DNA from: Mantis religiosa
Taxonomy: Eukaryota > Arthropoda > Insecta > Mantodea > Mantidae
Length of the DNA stretch: 64,000 bases
Direction of reading: 5' to 3'
Assembly (NCBI GenBank): GCA_030765055.1
Contig: CM060950.1
Location: 269,013,589 to 269,077,588 of the forward strand
Within the stretch, counting starts at the first letter, position 1; the number at the start of each line of letters is the position of its first letter. The translations under genes were made by a program, and so were the position numbers. The notes under the pieces were generated by a model, which did not search any database, had not been told where the DNA came from, and saw only the letters and a program-made list of their open reading frames with translations. Positions 8,522 through 20,800 of the stretch are shown here, piece after piece.

Positions 8522-11435
8522 GTCATAAATAGGGAGCGGATTTATAGGCACTAAAAGTGAGTGAAATAGGCAGGAAAAAAGGCACTAAAAATGGGGAAAA
8601 TAGTCAGTTAAATAGGCACTAAAGGTTTGCTAAGTAAACACTTAGAAATACACAATTTTAGTAAAATGACTCATAAATTACACTATAAATACACTATAAG
8701 AAAATGACAATCATCGCAACATATGCCGCAACAAATTCGCTAAACACGTACTATTTTGCGGTTCCCTAGGCGAAATTATTCTACATGTATTCCAAATTTC
8801 AAAAATGGTTCCACAGCAAGTTAAAATAACAGATGTTGTCGAATAATTAAAATACACATAAATCCACTTCACTGAGTAAGAACCATAATGTGCAGAAAGG
8901 CGTGAAGTAATTATCTATGTCAAAAAAACAAAAACATGGTTTATTGGGAGGGGGGCTTAAGGGTGAAAATTGAAATATCTGAAGCTTTTGTTAGATTTGT
9001 TTCAAATTTATACAATTTATTTTGTGATCGATCAAGAATGGAATAATACAAAGTTTCAGCTTTCTAGTTACAACAGTTTCTGAGGAATTAAAAGTTCATG
9101 TCTAAATTACAGGCGATTTTCAAAATGTCCCTCATACTGTAATTTTAAAATGTAATGCTTGGGGTATAAGTCTCTGCACCCATTTTAACCCATTAATGAC
9201 CTGTAACTATGTGAAATATTTGTCTTCGTCATATCAACGAAAGAAACAAATAATCATACCTATTTAACAATTTTTATTTTTCTAAACGTTTTCAGTAAGA
9301 AGTAAGCATTATAATCCATTTCAATACAAATAACACACAAAAACTGTAAATGGGTACACTGAATATGCAGTTGCCCTTACAGAAATGTTTAGAATTTCAT
9401 ACAGATTAATAGAAAACTGCACCCTGTGGAACATTTTGAAGTTAGGAAAATGTAGAAAATATGAAATCTGAGAAATCTGAGATTAAAATTACGTAGTAGC
9501 AGCTTCGATACAGGTGTAGGGTTATTTAAATGGTCATGTGACGTTTTCTGTAGTATCACTAGAAAAAAATATTTTGTTGTAGTAATTTTAAGACAAAAAA
9601 ACTAAATTTGGGATTGTTGTAAATTTTGGACCAATTTGCACAGATGTGTCTCCGTAATAGAAATGATTGTTGGAAACATAAGAAATTCAAAAGCTCATCA
9701 CAGCAATCTATATCATTTAAAATGATGTCAAGATGTATCAGAAGGATACAAAGCACAGAACAAAAATTAATTAAAAGCTAAAGCTGCGGAATCCTAGTTT
9801 TTTTAATGAAAACCCTAAATGCCCCACTGTTGACTAAGAACAAATAATAAAGCACAGCTTTATAGTAAGTGTTTCCCTTTCATTCAAACAGAATTACAGC
9901 AATTACGGCATCGTGAAAAGAATTCTTGTACCAAATTTTATAAAGGCATTTCTATAAAATGTTACACAAACCATTAAGATTTTTCTGCAGTTTCATTTTC
10001 AATGTTGGAAACACCGGAAGTCTGCAAGCAATCGATTTCATGATTCCTTGAGGTACATGTAGAAGAACATAAGCATGAGAAAATCACAACTTTTTCATAT
10101 AGTATATAATCTTAGTCTGTATAGCCTAGCTAAATGAGCGCTGGCCTTAGAATTTTAAGTTGTAACCTGAACAGAGTCTCAGAGTGGTGATTTAAGATTG
10201 AGATTGGGTAAAATAACAGCTTCGTGTCAGTAGATTTACACGCATGTAAAAGAAATCTTATGGGAGTAAATTCCTGCTTAACAGTGGTACTGATTGTGAT
10301 CTGATATGATTGTTAACAATTGGCACATCAATAATTTATTTAATTATCCCTCCCCCAACTATTACTATTAACTCAAGAAATAAGCCTTTGCACTGGCACA
10401 AAAATATCATGCTATTGAATTGAAACTGTCAAAAGATAATGCTCGTAACAAAATTGTGAAATCCAGTACACCGAGTTTGCAAAGCTATACCTATAAGTTT
10501 CAAATAAATAATATTCTAATCAAGATAAAATGCATTAGACGGGCTTGTTTAACGATTCAGACATGTTTTAAGCTAAATCTCATTGTAAAGTGTAAAGTCG
10601 TAACATGTGATGAAGAAAGTTTTCACATTAGGCAAATTTTTGCTTTACTTTGGAAAACTGAAAACATTTAGTTTCCCTTCTTTTGGCTCTCCTGAACATA
10701 ATAATTTCTGTTCAGCATAATGTTGCTAAAGGGGCTGATTTTTACAAGGTTTTGAAATTATGATAATATAGTATTAATACAAACAGGAATTATTAAACTC
10801 GCCTTTTTCACACAAGGCTTACCAAAAATTACTTTCCCATCTGTGCTGAACGATGGATCACCATTTATCCACTGTTTAAGAGGTACACTTCTGTTGCTTC
10901 TACCTTTTGGCATATTTGCGTAGGAAACTGGTCTATGTGTGCACATGAAACACTGCTTATAGAATGGGCTTTCCTTTCCCCACATAAAGAGTGGTCATTT
11001 GTCAAGCCATTGAAGTATCATTTAGCTACTCTTTTTACTCGTCCTTGAACAAATTTTAAGATTTTTCCATGACGTCATTAGCACATTGTGACACGTCTGT
11101 AAGGCAGACACCTACCTGACTAAACCCCTTTTTGTATATCAAATGTGCAGCAGCAAGAAATTTCTCTTTCCCGAAAAGTTCAAATTGAAGTTGAAACCGA
11201 CAAATGCAAAAGCTGTTGTCACAAATTACAAGCAGAAGAAATTGGCTAAAATGCAGTTTTAGGCACTAATAAACAGAATGGGCACAAACATATGAAATAG
11301 GCATTTATATGCACTATAAAACTAATAAATTAGGTTAATAATTGTAGGAAACGTGCTTATAACTTAAAAGCCTACGTATCTGAACAAAGGAATAAAATAG
11401 GCAAATAGGGCAAAATCCGGCCCCCTAGTGATAAA
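8522..11435 (-). mobile_element. hAT-type DNA transposon, decayed, 2.9 kb
   Basis: The left end starts TAGGGAGCGGATTT at 8530. The right end, read inward on the minus strand, is TAGGGGGCCGGATTT and ends at 11427. They match except for one substitution and one extra base. Flanking octamers GTCATAAA (8522-8529) and GTGATAAA (11428-11435) match at 7 of 8 positions, the duplication length typical of hAT elements. AGGCACTAAAA-like motifs cluster near both ends (8551, 8579, 8617, 11261), as hAT subterminal repeats do. The only recognisable coding piece is a small zinc-finger-like N-terminus on the minus strand near 10.9 kb. No long transposase frame survives, so the copy should be immobile on its own. 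Confidence 0.65.
10758..10913 (-). pseudogene. BED/CGGBP1-like zinc-finger N-terminus, broken
   Basis: A short minus-strand frame from the Met at 10913 contains PLKQWINGDPSFSTDGKVIF, which resembles the FxTDGKxxFCxxC start of the zinc finger in CGGBP1-like and some hAT proteins. The first expected Cys is Gly here (FGKPC), so the metal site is broken, and the frame ends after about 50 residues. It lies inside the hAT-type element, about 0.5 kb from its right end, reading inward. That fits the 5' end of an old transposase gene. Assignment is by motif only. Confidence 0.45.
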
Positions 11436-12931
11436 TGATATGCTTATTTTAATATTATTTCATATAGCAGTTAAATATTTGTCTATCATTAAATACGTTG
11501 AAAGTGATATAAGCGAAACTTTAATAGTTCTGATGGTGTAGTTTAATTTCACTTAACGTAACGTTTATCTGCGTCCATATATAATGTTTGCCAAGACGTT
11601 TATTTATGTGCTGTCCTCGCTCTCTAATCCTGTTATCCTCGCCTTGAAACTCTGGATTCCATCTTCATTCATCTGTAAAATCATTAATTTGAAGCCACTT
11701 AGATAGTTTATGAAAAGTAAAATATTCAATATAACTGAAGGTCCTCAAAAAGTAAAATATTCAGGCTTGCCTTCTTTTGAAGAATCACGAATCTGTTTCA
11801 ATCAGCTTAAGCATCTTCTTGTAAGTTTCTTTTTAACAAAGTTATTAAATAGGTCTTGCTCAAGATTAGTTGGGTCTTAGTGTAACGTCATTAACCATAG
11901 CAAAATTCTACATCCGAGATGAGCTTAAAGTCATGACTTCGCTAATATTGAAATTTCTCTAAATTCTACAATCGTGCACTGATCCTGGTCATGTGAACTG
12001 CTTCCTAACATTACGTTTAGCCTTTCCGTTGATAGTAACTCTTACGTTTACATATTCATCTTGGTGTTGGTGTAGTCTTTCAATAAGAAAGTGTGCAATC
12101 GATTACACCAATTCTATTTGGAAGATTTTATTAGACTATATTTCTGTTGCTAACGATTTGTGGCATTTTAAAGAACATTTCCAGCCACCGGAAGTTCATT
12201 CCATTAATTTGTGCTTCGCTATGTGACGCCTTAGAAATTCAGTTCTCTTTGCATGGCCAAGAGATAAAAAAGAAAATGAATAACAACTTCCCATTTGAGA
12301 AAATTATAAGAATTGGAAACATCAGAAAAATAATAAGGAATTTCCGGGAAATGGTTCACTCTACAAAAATGACATAAATCGCGTGCTACTAAATTATCTG
12401 CACTTTTTTATAGTAAGATTTTGTGTACTTCTTACGGTTTCCCAATTATGCAAATAAATTTAGCCAGAACCTTAGAGGCTATTGACTGAAAATTCAGGAT
12501 GTATGTTTCATTTGTAATGAAAATATATTAAACATAATATTTTGATCAAAATCGTTAGAGCTATTTTTGAGTGATTCGGAATGATCGAAACATCCCCCAA
12601 ATAATGGATAGTTTGAAGCGAGGTGATTTTCTTGAAAACCTTCCGTGTTGAATTCCTGAAAAATATGAGCTGAAGTTTGGCATTCAACCATCTTTTCGTT
12701 TTTGAGCTATATTGTTCACACAAACACCCATGCACGCACGCACACGTACACACACATATTTTCCTAACAGTGATTTAGGTTTTAGTTTTGCAATCAGGGA
12801 TTCAATTCATGTATTTGCAGTGAAATCTGGGTATCGAATTTTTCGGTGGATTGAGTCTCGATCTGAGTTACGTGACACAAATACCTGAGTGGAAATTTTG
12901 TTCTCTGCTAATTATTATATAGGCTAGTTAC
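11436..12931. other. Gene-free AT-rich stretch
   Basis: Small overlapping frames (11993-12226, 12147-12377, 12494-12753) show no domain. A short degenerate CA/CG-rich tract lies at 12718-12757. Confidence 0.45.
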
Positions 12932-13105
12932 GGGTTGTGCTGTGGCCGAGAGATTAGACCGCTTGCCTCTCACCAAGGCGGGTTCGATCCCAGGAGACCG
13001 CAACGTGAGATCTGTGGTGGACAACACGGCGCTGGGGCGGGTTCTCTCCGGGATCTCCGGTTTCCCCCACCATCTCATTCCACCGGCGATCCAACTTCAT
13101 TTAAT
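12932..13105 (+). mobile_element. SINE-B, copy 1
   Basis: The block begins GTTGTGCTGTGGCCGAGAG, an A-box-like D-arm. It is followed by GGCGGGTTCGATCCCAGG, a near-consensus B box with T arm, and then a body with GTGGACAACACGGCGCTGG and a pyrimidine-rich end (TTTCCCCCACCATCTCATTCC). The same body occurs at 59.6 kb with a longer 3' part and an (AAG)n tail, so this copy is 3' truncated or has lost its tail. The head resembles Leu/Ser-type tRNAs (GGCCGAG) but does not close an acceptor stem. Confidence 0.8.
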
Positions 13106-13274
13106 GCATCATCATGTATGTAGTAAAAGCGAGCGCTAAACACTACACATAAATTCGGCCAGTTAGCCTATTCAGTGTAAGTAGTCACTGTTATTGTTCA
13201 GTCACATGCGTCCAGCGACATCAGCTGTCGTTGAGAAAAGGACCAGCTAGGAAATGGAAATGGCTTACCGTGTA

Positions 13275-14870
13275 AGGCAGAAAATGCTTTGTGTGATAGA
13301 CGATCATACATTTGAACTCCAACAGAAGCTTAAGGACGAAATGCAATGATGGGCTTGCCTTAATAAGTGTAAATCGTGCATCAAATTGTCACCTATGATG
13401 GATATAGTAGAACGAGTGATCCTCCACAATCACGAGAAAATTTCAAAGAACCCTTTATACAAGCAATAATTTCAGATCCTTTTAAGTGGCGAGCAGCTGA
13501 GGATTTATCATTTAGGTCAGCCAGAATTATACATAAGAAGTTGAGAACTGAAGATGCTCCTTTTAAATGAACGCCCTCCAACATTAAGTTATATCGGATG
13601 ATGAATGAAATGGGTGAAATGATGCCCAAATAAGCCCAATGTCCATAGATCTTAGAGCTACCCAAAATTCTTCTTTCAGGATAAGGTAAACTTCTGGAAA
13701 TAAGCTTATTCAGGTAACTCACCCTTTCGGAGATTCAGACTTGAGACCTCTTGAACGTTAAGCAGACACGGTAGCTCCTACGCTACAAAGGCGGGAGGTC
13801 TGATTGAAGATGGTACTATACTAACATCTTTGGATATAAAATTGATTAGAAATAACATTTCTGCAGAGGGATTTCGACAGCACAGTAAACAACCCAAGAC
13901 TATCAATGAAACTCAGGTAGCAGTCGATTAGATGCAAGTAAAAACATACACAGGTGAGGCATTTTTTGTTATTTAATGATAGTGGGACCAAACCTGTGGG
14001 ATTTTCAACCGCAACAGATATTTTAAAACTTTATCTTGCCCCGCAAGTTTATAGATGTGGATCATTTAATGCTGTCCCCACACAGCTGTCTACTCTGCAT
14101 GCACTTATAAATAATTTAAGAGTACCAATGGTGGTTTGTTTACTAAACAAATAAGTTAAGCAGTGTAACTGCTTAAGTAAGACAAGTAAGACAACTGAAG
14201 GTGCCCTCAGCTTCAAGCCGACAGAAGTATTCGTAAGTTTTGAAGTTTACATTGCTATGCAAAAGAGATTACCTGGGTCTTAAGTTCGTGGATGCCGTTC
14301 TCATCTTGGACAGAGCTGGGGCCGTAAAATGTAAGCAATGGGTCTCACTTGAAAGAACAACGAAGACAAAAAGTTCAGCACATTTTTAAACGTTTTTATT
14401 TTTATTTTATTTATTATTTAGTATTTATTTATTTTGTCTACTAGTTTTAAGTTCTGAAGTAGCTGATTAGTGTTCCGTCGAAGATCCTACCACTATACTA
14501 CCACCAGAGGCAAATGCTCAGTTTTCTGACCATACATTAGAGACCTTTGTCAGCGAAGATAGCTGATTGGACAAGATTTGATGATTCAATAAACAGACAT
14601 ATAAATGAATGCGAAGCGTTCCATTTTAAACTAGACAGGGTGGTTTCCAGGGCACATCCAAATACGTTTACATTTGCAGATGTTCTGGAAGGTCCAGTTA
14701 TAAGTATATACAGATGTTCCAGAATTCTAACGAGAAACTTTAAGGGGTTATAGAGGGCTGGTGGAAGAGCAATTAAGATAGGACACTTAGGTCTTACATC
14801 GCATAATTTTCTGCAAACATTTGAGTCAATCAACAGACCATCAAAGGAGCAAGAAAGGGAAGCTTCCTGA
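13275..14870 (+). pseudogene. MULE transposase pseudogene with FLYWCH-type domain
   Basis: Fragments in changing plus-strand frames line up in the order of a Mutator-like transposase. A FLYWCH-like zinc domain comes first (about 13281-13440: KMLCVIDDHTFELQQKLKDE, W-A-C, then HNHE). A core around 13954-14154 ends NNLRVPMVVCLLNK. A third piece at 14212-14315 (FKPTEVFV, then GCRSHLGQSW with the family's C..H pair, Cys 14293 and His 14302) leads to a C-terminal part at 14547-14753 (ECEAFHFKLDR, then AHPNTFTFADVL). The Asp of the usual DGTF motif is Cys (14056-14058), and the Asp of the usual DFE is Ser (14236-14238). Frameshifts, stops and a SINE-A insertion (13568-13797) make it plainly dead. 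Terminal repeats were not located. Confidence 0.7.
13568..13797 (-). mobile_element. SINE-A, copy 2, inserted in the MULE relic
   Basis: Minus-strand SINE-A, more diverged than copies 1, 4 and 5. The 3' end reads TTGGAGGGCG, the body contains TTTGGGCATCATTTCACCC and TATCCTGAAAGAAGAATTTTGG, and the head ends CGCCTTTGTAGCGTAGG. TGAAGATGCT (13548) and TGAAGATGGT (13805) on either side may be remnants of the target duplication. Its divergence shows it is an old insertion. Confidence 0.75.
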
Positions 14871-15743
14871 GAGAACAGTTGCTGCTATAACAAAATGGTT
14901 AGAAATAAGGATCGAGTTCCAAAAATAAGTACCAGTCAAACTTTTCTTAAAAATGCAAATGCCCATGTCAAGCTGAAAAATAAGCACAAAAATGGTTGCT
15001 AGAATAACTGTTATACGAACTTCAAAGCAGATTAAAACTCTATAAAATGATAATATTTAAAGAGAGGGAGAGACCGAGAGAGAGAAAAGTTAAAAGCAAA
15101 CGAAGTAAATCAACCGAGGTACACTAATGAGCTGTAAACAAAAACAAAGGTACTGATTGATAAACTTACAGGTAGCGTGCACGAAAATTTTTCTATTTTG
15201 TATGTACTGGTAGAGAAAGAAAAAAAAAACTGATATTTCTTACTACCCATACACGACATGCAAAATCGGGTTTCACTAAATGAAGCTTCAAGGGTACGGT
15301 ATTATTAATATTATCGAGTTGCAAAAGGATGCTCATTATTTTCATCAGAAGACTGTTGGAAATAACTATAAAAATTAGATATATGCCCATTAAATTATTA
15401 GTCTTATATTTATTATTACGGATATATGCTAACCATTGTGTCCAAAATTTGCAGTTTCTGTTACAAGATAATTGTATTACACGCAGAGAATGTGCTGATA
15501 GAAAGCTTGTTCACCAGCCATCAGCATGTGGAAAGCTGCAGACCATACTTCGCATTCGTATGTATATAAACCTTTGGGTGTGATGCATGTTATGCCTGCG
15601 CAAGATAACTGTCGAGATAACATGTTATAAATGGGTATAAGTTTGTTAAATATGTGTCAATATCCTAAACATCTTTTCTTGAATGTTAATTAATGTTCAG
15701 TAACTTTATTTGTCACAACTTTACAATAAGTGTTGTATATGTG
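14871..15743. other. Gene-free stretch before the I element
   Basis: A short GAGA-rich tract lies at about 15061-15085. No coding region is recognisable. Confidence 0.45.
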
Positions 15744-15755
15744 TAAGTATTGCGA

Positions 15756-16339
15756 GCCCCTCAAAATCCAACCTCTGCGGTCCTCGTCCCGAGGGGTGGG
15801 CAACAGGAAGTAGGGGACTGACTGATGGGGTGATGTACGGTGGGGACTTCGTACACCCCAAGACCGCTACGGCTGCCGAGAAGGCCCATCAGTAACCCCG
15901 AAAACTGGCAGAAGAGGCTCTGGTGTAATCTCTCGATTGGGTTCCTCCGCGAGGTGAGAGTGATCCTTCAAACGCCCAAAATATGGTCCACTTCGGTGTT
16001 TGACCCCATTTATTTTTCGTTGTTTTTTCTTTTTCCTCCCTGAGCACATGTCTGACGGGTAACATAGCGCGGGTGGATGGAGTGGGAAGCGCAAGGGGTG
16101 ACTGGGTAACGCGTAACCCCCAGCCCCTTGTTACCATGTAGGACTGTGCTCGTATCCGCTGATAAAGGTCAGTCCCGGGGAGGGGCCATTGCATGAGCTG
16201 TTACACACCTGAAGGCGATTGGGTCCCTCTGTCATTACACTGGGAGGTGTGACCCTAGGGTGAGCAAGGTCCAGGCCAGGACTCTCACCTAAGCCGGGGT
16301 GGCGCCCAGGTTGTGAGCACGCCATCGGAGACGTCTTCA
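15756..16339 (+). promoter_or_regulatory. 5' UTR and presumed internal promoter of the I element
   Basis: About 580 bp of GC-richer leader lie between the target duplication and the first ORF1 ATG. I-type LINEs start transcription at their first base from a TATA-less internal promoter. No TATA box is apparent near 15756, which is consistent, but no promoter motif is proven here. Several short upstream ATGs (for example at 15822 and 15834) precede ORF1. Confidence 0.5.
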
Positions 16340-17764
16340 ATGGTGGAGGACATTACCGCAATGGGACCTAAATTTAAACACACAACTGAGAAAGCTAATG
16401 GAAAGGAAGTAGTTGAGCCCTGTGGTCCTCGCTACTTGGTGGTAACTAGAGCGGAAGAAGGCAAGAACTTTCTGTCCTTAAACCCTTTCGTCATCCAAAA
16501 GGGTCTGGATAAGATAGCTGGAGCGGTAAAGTCTTGTACTCGTTCACGCAATGGCACGCTCCTGGTAGAAGCACACTCTGTCTCCCAGGCAGCAATCTTG
16601 TTGAAAGCGAATTTGCTAGGCAGCTATCCGGTGACCATTACCGTCCACAAGAGCCTTAACTCCTCGCGCGGAGTGGTCAACACCCGTGCTTTGGATGGCA
16701 TGACGGATGAGGAAATAGTAGAGAACCTCCAAGACCAAGGTGTATCGGCTGTTTATCGTGTCAAGCGAAGGGAGCGAGGGGAATTGGTGCCCACCCGTAC
16801 TCTGTTCCTGACCTTTGATCGGGTAGATCTCCCACAAAGGCTCAGGGCAGGGTACGAGACCATCGAGGTGCGCCCCTATATCCCGAATCCCCTAAGATGT
16901 TACAAATGTCAGCGCTTTGGACACACCAGCGCTTTCTGCAATGGGACGCCTATTTGTTGTAACTGTGCGATGTCGCAGCACGAGAGTGCGTGCACATCGC
17001 CGGTTAAATGCGTGAACTGTGCTGGAGAGCATCCATCTAGCTCTCGAGATTGCCCACGTTTTATCGAGGAAAAGGCGATCCAGGAGATCCGGGTGAAAGA
17101 GAAGGTGTCCTTCTCGGAAGCGCGGAAACTCGCGCGTACGCGAATACCATCCCTCCCGCGATCTGCTACTTATAGCTCAGTAGCAGCTAAGCCGGTGCCG
17201 CGACGCGAGATCGCCACACAGACGAGCGATATACGTGAGGCCACAATCTCTGAAAAGGTTCTCATCCCATCCCCGAAGCCTGCGAAGACCACCTTGTCCG
17301 CACCTACGCCGACCAAACCTTCATCGGGAAGGAGATCGCCAGCAGAGTCACCGGGTAAAGCCTCAACCGCCAAGAACAAGCCTATTGTGTATGATGCACC
17401 ACCAAAGAAGTTTAAAACCGTGTATAAGAAGTCAGATTTTCTAAAAGATACCACCAAACCGTCCAGCCCAAAGAAGAGTGCCAGGGCTTCTAAAAGCTCC
17501 TCCTCTGAGGAGTCTTCAGGTGAAGACTCGGATCGACGCCTATCATCTTCGTCGATCTCCGTGTCCAATAGATTTGGGGTCCTTGAACCGAAGTTCTCCA
17601 TTGGTAAAGGGGCCTCATCTGTAGAGGAGATGGACCAAGAGGATACGGACCACACAGGCAGGCAGGTACGCAGAAAACGACCCGACCATCCGGACGTTAA
17701 AGAGGTTAGCCCTAAACCCAAAAAGAAGGGCAAATTGATTCGGCCACCATCAAAATCCTCATAA
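16340..17764 (+). CDS. I-element ORF1: gag-like RNA-binding protein with CCHC knuckles
   Basis: This 474-residue protein should bind the element's RNA and form the ribonucleoprotein particle. The frame is open back to 16313, but the first ATG is at 16340; the codon at 16313 is GTG, so I start at the ATG. Residues about 30-110 (YLVVTRAEEGKNFL onward) resemble the RRM-like fold found in I and Jockey ORF1 proteins. Residues 187-238 hold three Cys/His knuckles: CYKCQRFGHTSAFC fits CX2CX4HX4C exactly, while the second (CCNCAMSQHESAC) and third (CVNCAGEH then C) have altered spacing. The C-terminal half is rich in Lys, Ser and Pro, with a SSSSEESSGEDSD acidic-serine stretch near residue 385, and is probably disordered. 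ORF2 starts 36 bp downstream, suggesting reinitiation on a dicistronic RNA. Confidence 0.93.
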   Translation: MVEDITAMGPKFKHTTEKANGKEVVEPCGPRYLVVTRAEEGKNFLSLNPFVIQKGLDKIAGAVKSCTRSRNGTLLVEAHSVSQAAILLKANLLGSYPVTITVHKSLNSSRGVVNTRALDGMTDEEIVENLQDQGVSAVYRVKRRERGELVPTRTLFLTFDRVDLPQRLRAGYETIEVRPYIPNPLRCYKCQRFGHTSAFCNGTPICCNCAMSQHESACTSPVKCVNCAGEHPSSSRDCPRFIEEKAIQEIRVKEKVSFSEARKLARTRIPSLPRSATYSSVAAKPVPRREIATQTSDIREATISEKVLIPSPKPAKTTLSAPTPTKPSSGRRSPAESPGKASTAKNKPIVYDAPPKKFKTVYKKSDFLKDTTKPSSPKKSARASKSSSSEESSGEDSDRRLSSSSISVSNRFGVLEPKFSIGKGASSVEEMDQEDTDHTGRQVRRKRPDHPDVKEVSPKPKKKGKLIRPPSKSS

Positions 17765-17800
17765 AGCCTTAATTCCTTATTCCACTATTACACAGTTATA

Positions 17801-20800
17801 ATGGCGATCATACAGTGGAACATACGTGGGCTAAGGGCACATCACCCCGAGCTTGAATTGTTGATCAGCAAGCACGACCCACTAGTCGTATGCCTACAGG
17901 AGACAAAGCTACGTCCTCGTGATTCTTTCCAACTACGGCGGTATACACCCTTCAGGCGTGATCTTGCTCCTGAAGACGGTATCCCTGCGCACGGAGGCAC
18001 TATGTTGCTGGTCAGGGATGACATCTATGTGGATGATATACCCTTACGCACTAATATCCAGTCAGTTGCTGCCCGCGTAATACTGCCGACATTACAGTTG
18101 GTCGTCTGCAGCATCTACGTGCCACCTTCAGACGACCTATCACTTACTGCGCTCCAAGATCTTGTTGTCCAGTTACCCACCCCTTTTCTGCTGGTTGGTG
18201 ACTTCAATGCCCATCACCCTCTCTGGGGCTCTACTCGACCTTGTGCGAGAGGTAGAGTTGTCTCCGACCTCCTGGACAGTAACAACCTGGTTCTCCTGAA
18301 CACCGGAGAACCCACGTTCGTTTCCGATGCGTTTAACACCTTCTCGCATCTAGATCTGGCAGTATGCTCCACGCAGTTAGCAGTGTCCCTCCACTGGAAC
18401 GTCATCTCTGACCTCCACTCTAGTGACCACTTTCCGTGTATTATCAGTCTCCTGTCACACAACGTGTGTTCCACACGCTTGCCCACCTGGCGTTTCGATC
18501 ACGCCAACTGGGCCCTTTACACCCAGTTGGCGGTTTTTACTTATGAGGAGCAGGCCTCCGTCAACGAGCTCGTAGAACATCTCAGCGAGCGGATACTTTT
18601 CGCCGCAGAACGATCTATTCCGCGTTGGTCTCCCAACCCCCGTCGACGTCCTGTCCCGTGGTGGACGGATGACTGCCGGAATGCAATCCGTGCTCGTAGG
18701 CGTGCTCTGCGGGTTTTCCGACGCCACCCCACACTGGACAACCTAATCCAGTACAAGAAGATGCGTGCCAGGGCTCGGCAAGTAATTAAGGAGTGCAAAA
18801 GGGCATCTTGGAAGGGTTTTGTTTCTTCTTTTAATCGCCATACACCTTCTTCAGTAGTGTGGGATAGGTTAAGGCGCGTGGCCGGCAAATCGACCCACAT
18901 ACCAATTGCTGGTGTGAGAACTCCTGCAGGAGTCGTTGTGGATCCGTTGGTCGTGGCTAACACCCTCGGCAGTGCTTTTGCTCACGTGTCTAGCTCCGAT
19001 CATTATGCACCTGAGTTTCTGGCACTTAAGAATCAGGTGGAATCTCAAGGTTTGGTCTTCCGTTCCGGAAACCTTGAGGAATACAATTGCCTGTTCACCA
19101 TGGCAGAGCTAGAACACGCACTTTCATCTTCGCGACCATCTGCACCAGGACCAGACGGTATCCACGTGCGCTTCTTACAACATCTCTCTCCCGAAGGGAA
19201 AGCGTTCCTACTCGAGGTGTATAATCGTGTCTGGGTTGAGGGCAATTTTCCTGAGAAGTGGCGGGAAGCCACCGTCATCCCAATTTTGAAGGCTGGGAAG
19301 GATCGACAGCTGCCTTCCAGCTATCGGCCTATCTCTCTCACCAGTTCCATTTGCAAGGTAATGGAGCGGATGATTAATGGCCGTTTAACGTGGTGGCTTG
19401 AATCTCGGAATCTCCTGTCGAACGCGCAGTGCGGCTTTCGTCGTCGCCGTTCCACGGTCGACCATCTAGTTTCCCTCTCTACCCAGATCATGAATGCCTT
19501 TCTCAGACGGTGCCAAACCGTTGCTGTATTTTTTGATCTGGCGAAGGCATATGACACCTGCTGGAGGTATGGTATTCTCCGTACCCTCCATGGATGGAAT
19601 TTTCGTGGCCGTCTCCCTATTTTTCTTCGGGAGTTCATGAAGGACCGCATCTTTCGGGTTCGCGTGGGCTCGATTTTCTCACGATTTTTTACTCAAGAGA
19701 ACGGGGTACCTCAGGGCTCGGTACTTAGCGTCAAACTTTTCGCCATAGCCATCAATCCTATCATCAACTGTGTTCCTCCTGGAATTTCGTCGTCCTTATT
19801 TGTAGATGATTTTGCTATCTGCCTTAGTTCTCGGCGGACCTGCCTTCTTCAGCGCCGTCTCCAATCCTGTCTCGATCGTCTTCACGATTGGAGTCTTACA
19901 TCTGGCTTTACGTTTTCTGCCGAGAAAACTATCTGCGTAAACTTTTGGCGACGGAAGGCGTTTCCTCCACCTAAGTTATATCTTGGGCAGGACGTCCTCC
20001 ATTTCGCAGTTGAGGCGAAATTCCTGGGCCTGATTTTCGATAGGAAACTCAGTTGGCTATCTCATATTGCTTATCTGCGAGCTAGGTGTGACCGTTCTCT
20101 GAACATTTTACGTATTTTAAGTGGCACATCTTGGGGAGCTGATCGGACTACACTGCTGCATTTGTATCGTTCTCTAGTGCGATCTAAGTTAGATTATGGC
20201 TGCATTGTATATTCTTCGGCGAGACCCTCTGTTCTCCGACGTCTAAATGCCGTTCACCATCGTGGCATTCGTGTTGCTACTGGGGCATTTCCCACTAGCC
20301 CAGTAGTGAGTCTGTATGCTGAGGCCTCCGAACCCCCTTTATACCATCGTCGGGATATTCTTCTGTGCAGCTATGCATGTAGCCTTTCCGGCTTACCTAA
20401 TCACCCCACTTTTCGGCTGTTTTTTGACGACTCTCTGGATCGCCAATATGCAGTTACACCGTCGGCCTTACAGCCCCCGGGGGTCCGCTTCCGCTCTCTT
20501 CTACAACAGCTGAATGTCGACGTAGTACCAACACTTCCTAGGGGAGAATCTCGCTTTCCTCCCTGGATACGCGACGAGGTCCGTTGCAACCTTGGGCTGG
20601 CATCCCTGGCTAAAGATACAACACCTTTACCCATATATCGTTCCGCCTTTTTAGAGCTCAAGGTGCAATTCGGGGATTGCAATTTTATCTATACGGACGG
20701 ATCTAAGAGCGAAGCTGGAGTCGGATGTGCTTTTGTTTTTAATCGTAGGAGTTTTACCTTTGGTTTACGGCGACAGTGTTCGATTTTTACCGCGGAACTT

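Noticed and set aside
17842..20682. Many minus-strand frames opposite the I-element ORF2
   Set aside because: They are antisense shadows of a clearly coding plus-strand ORF.
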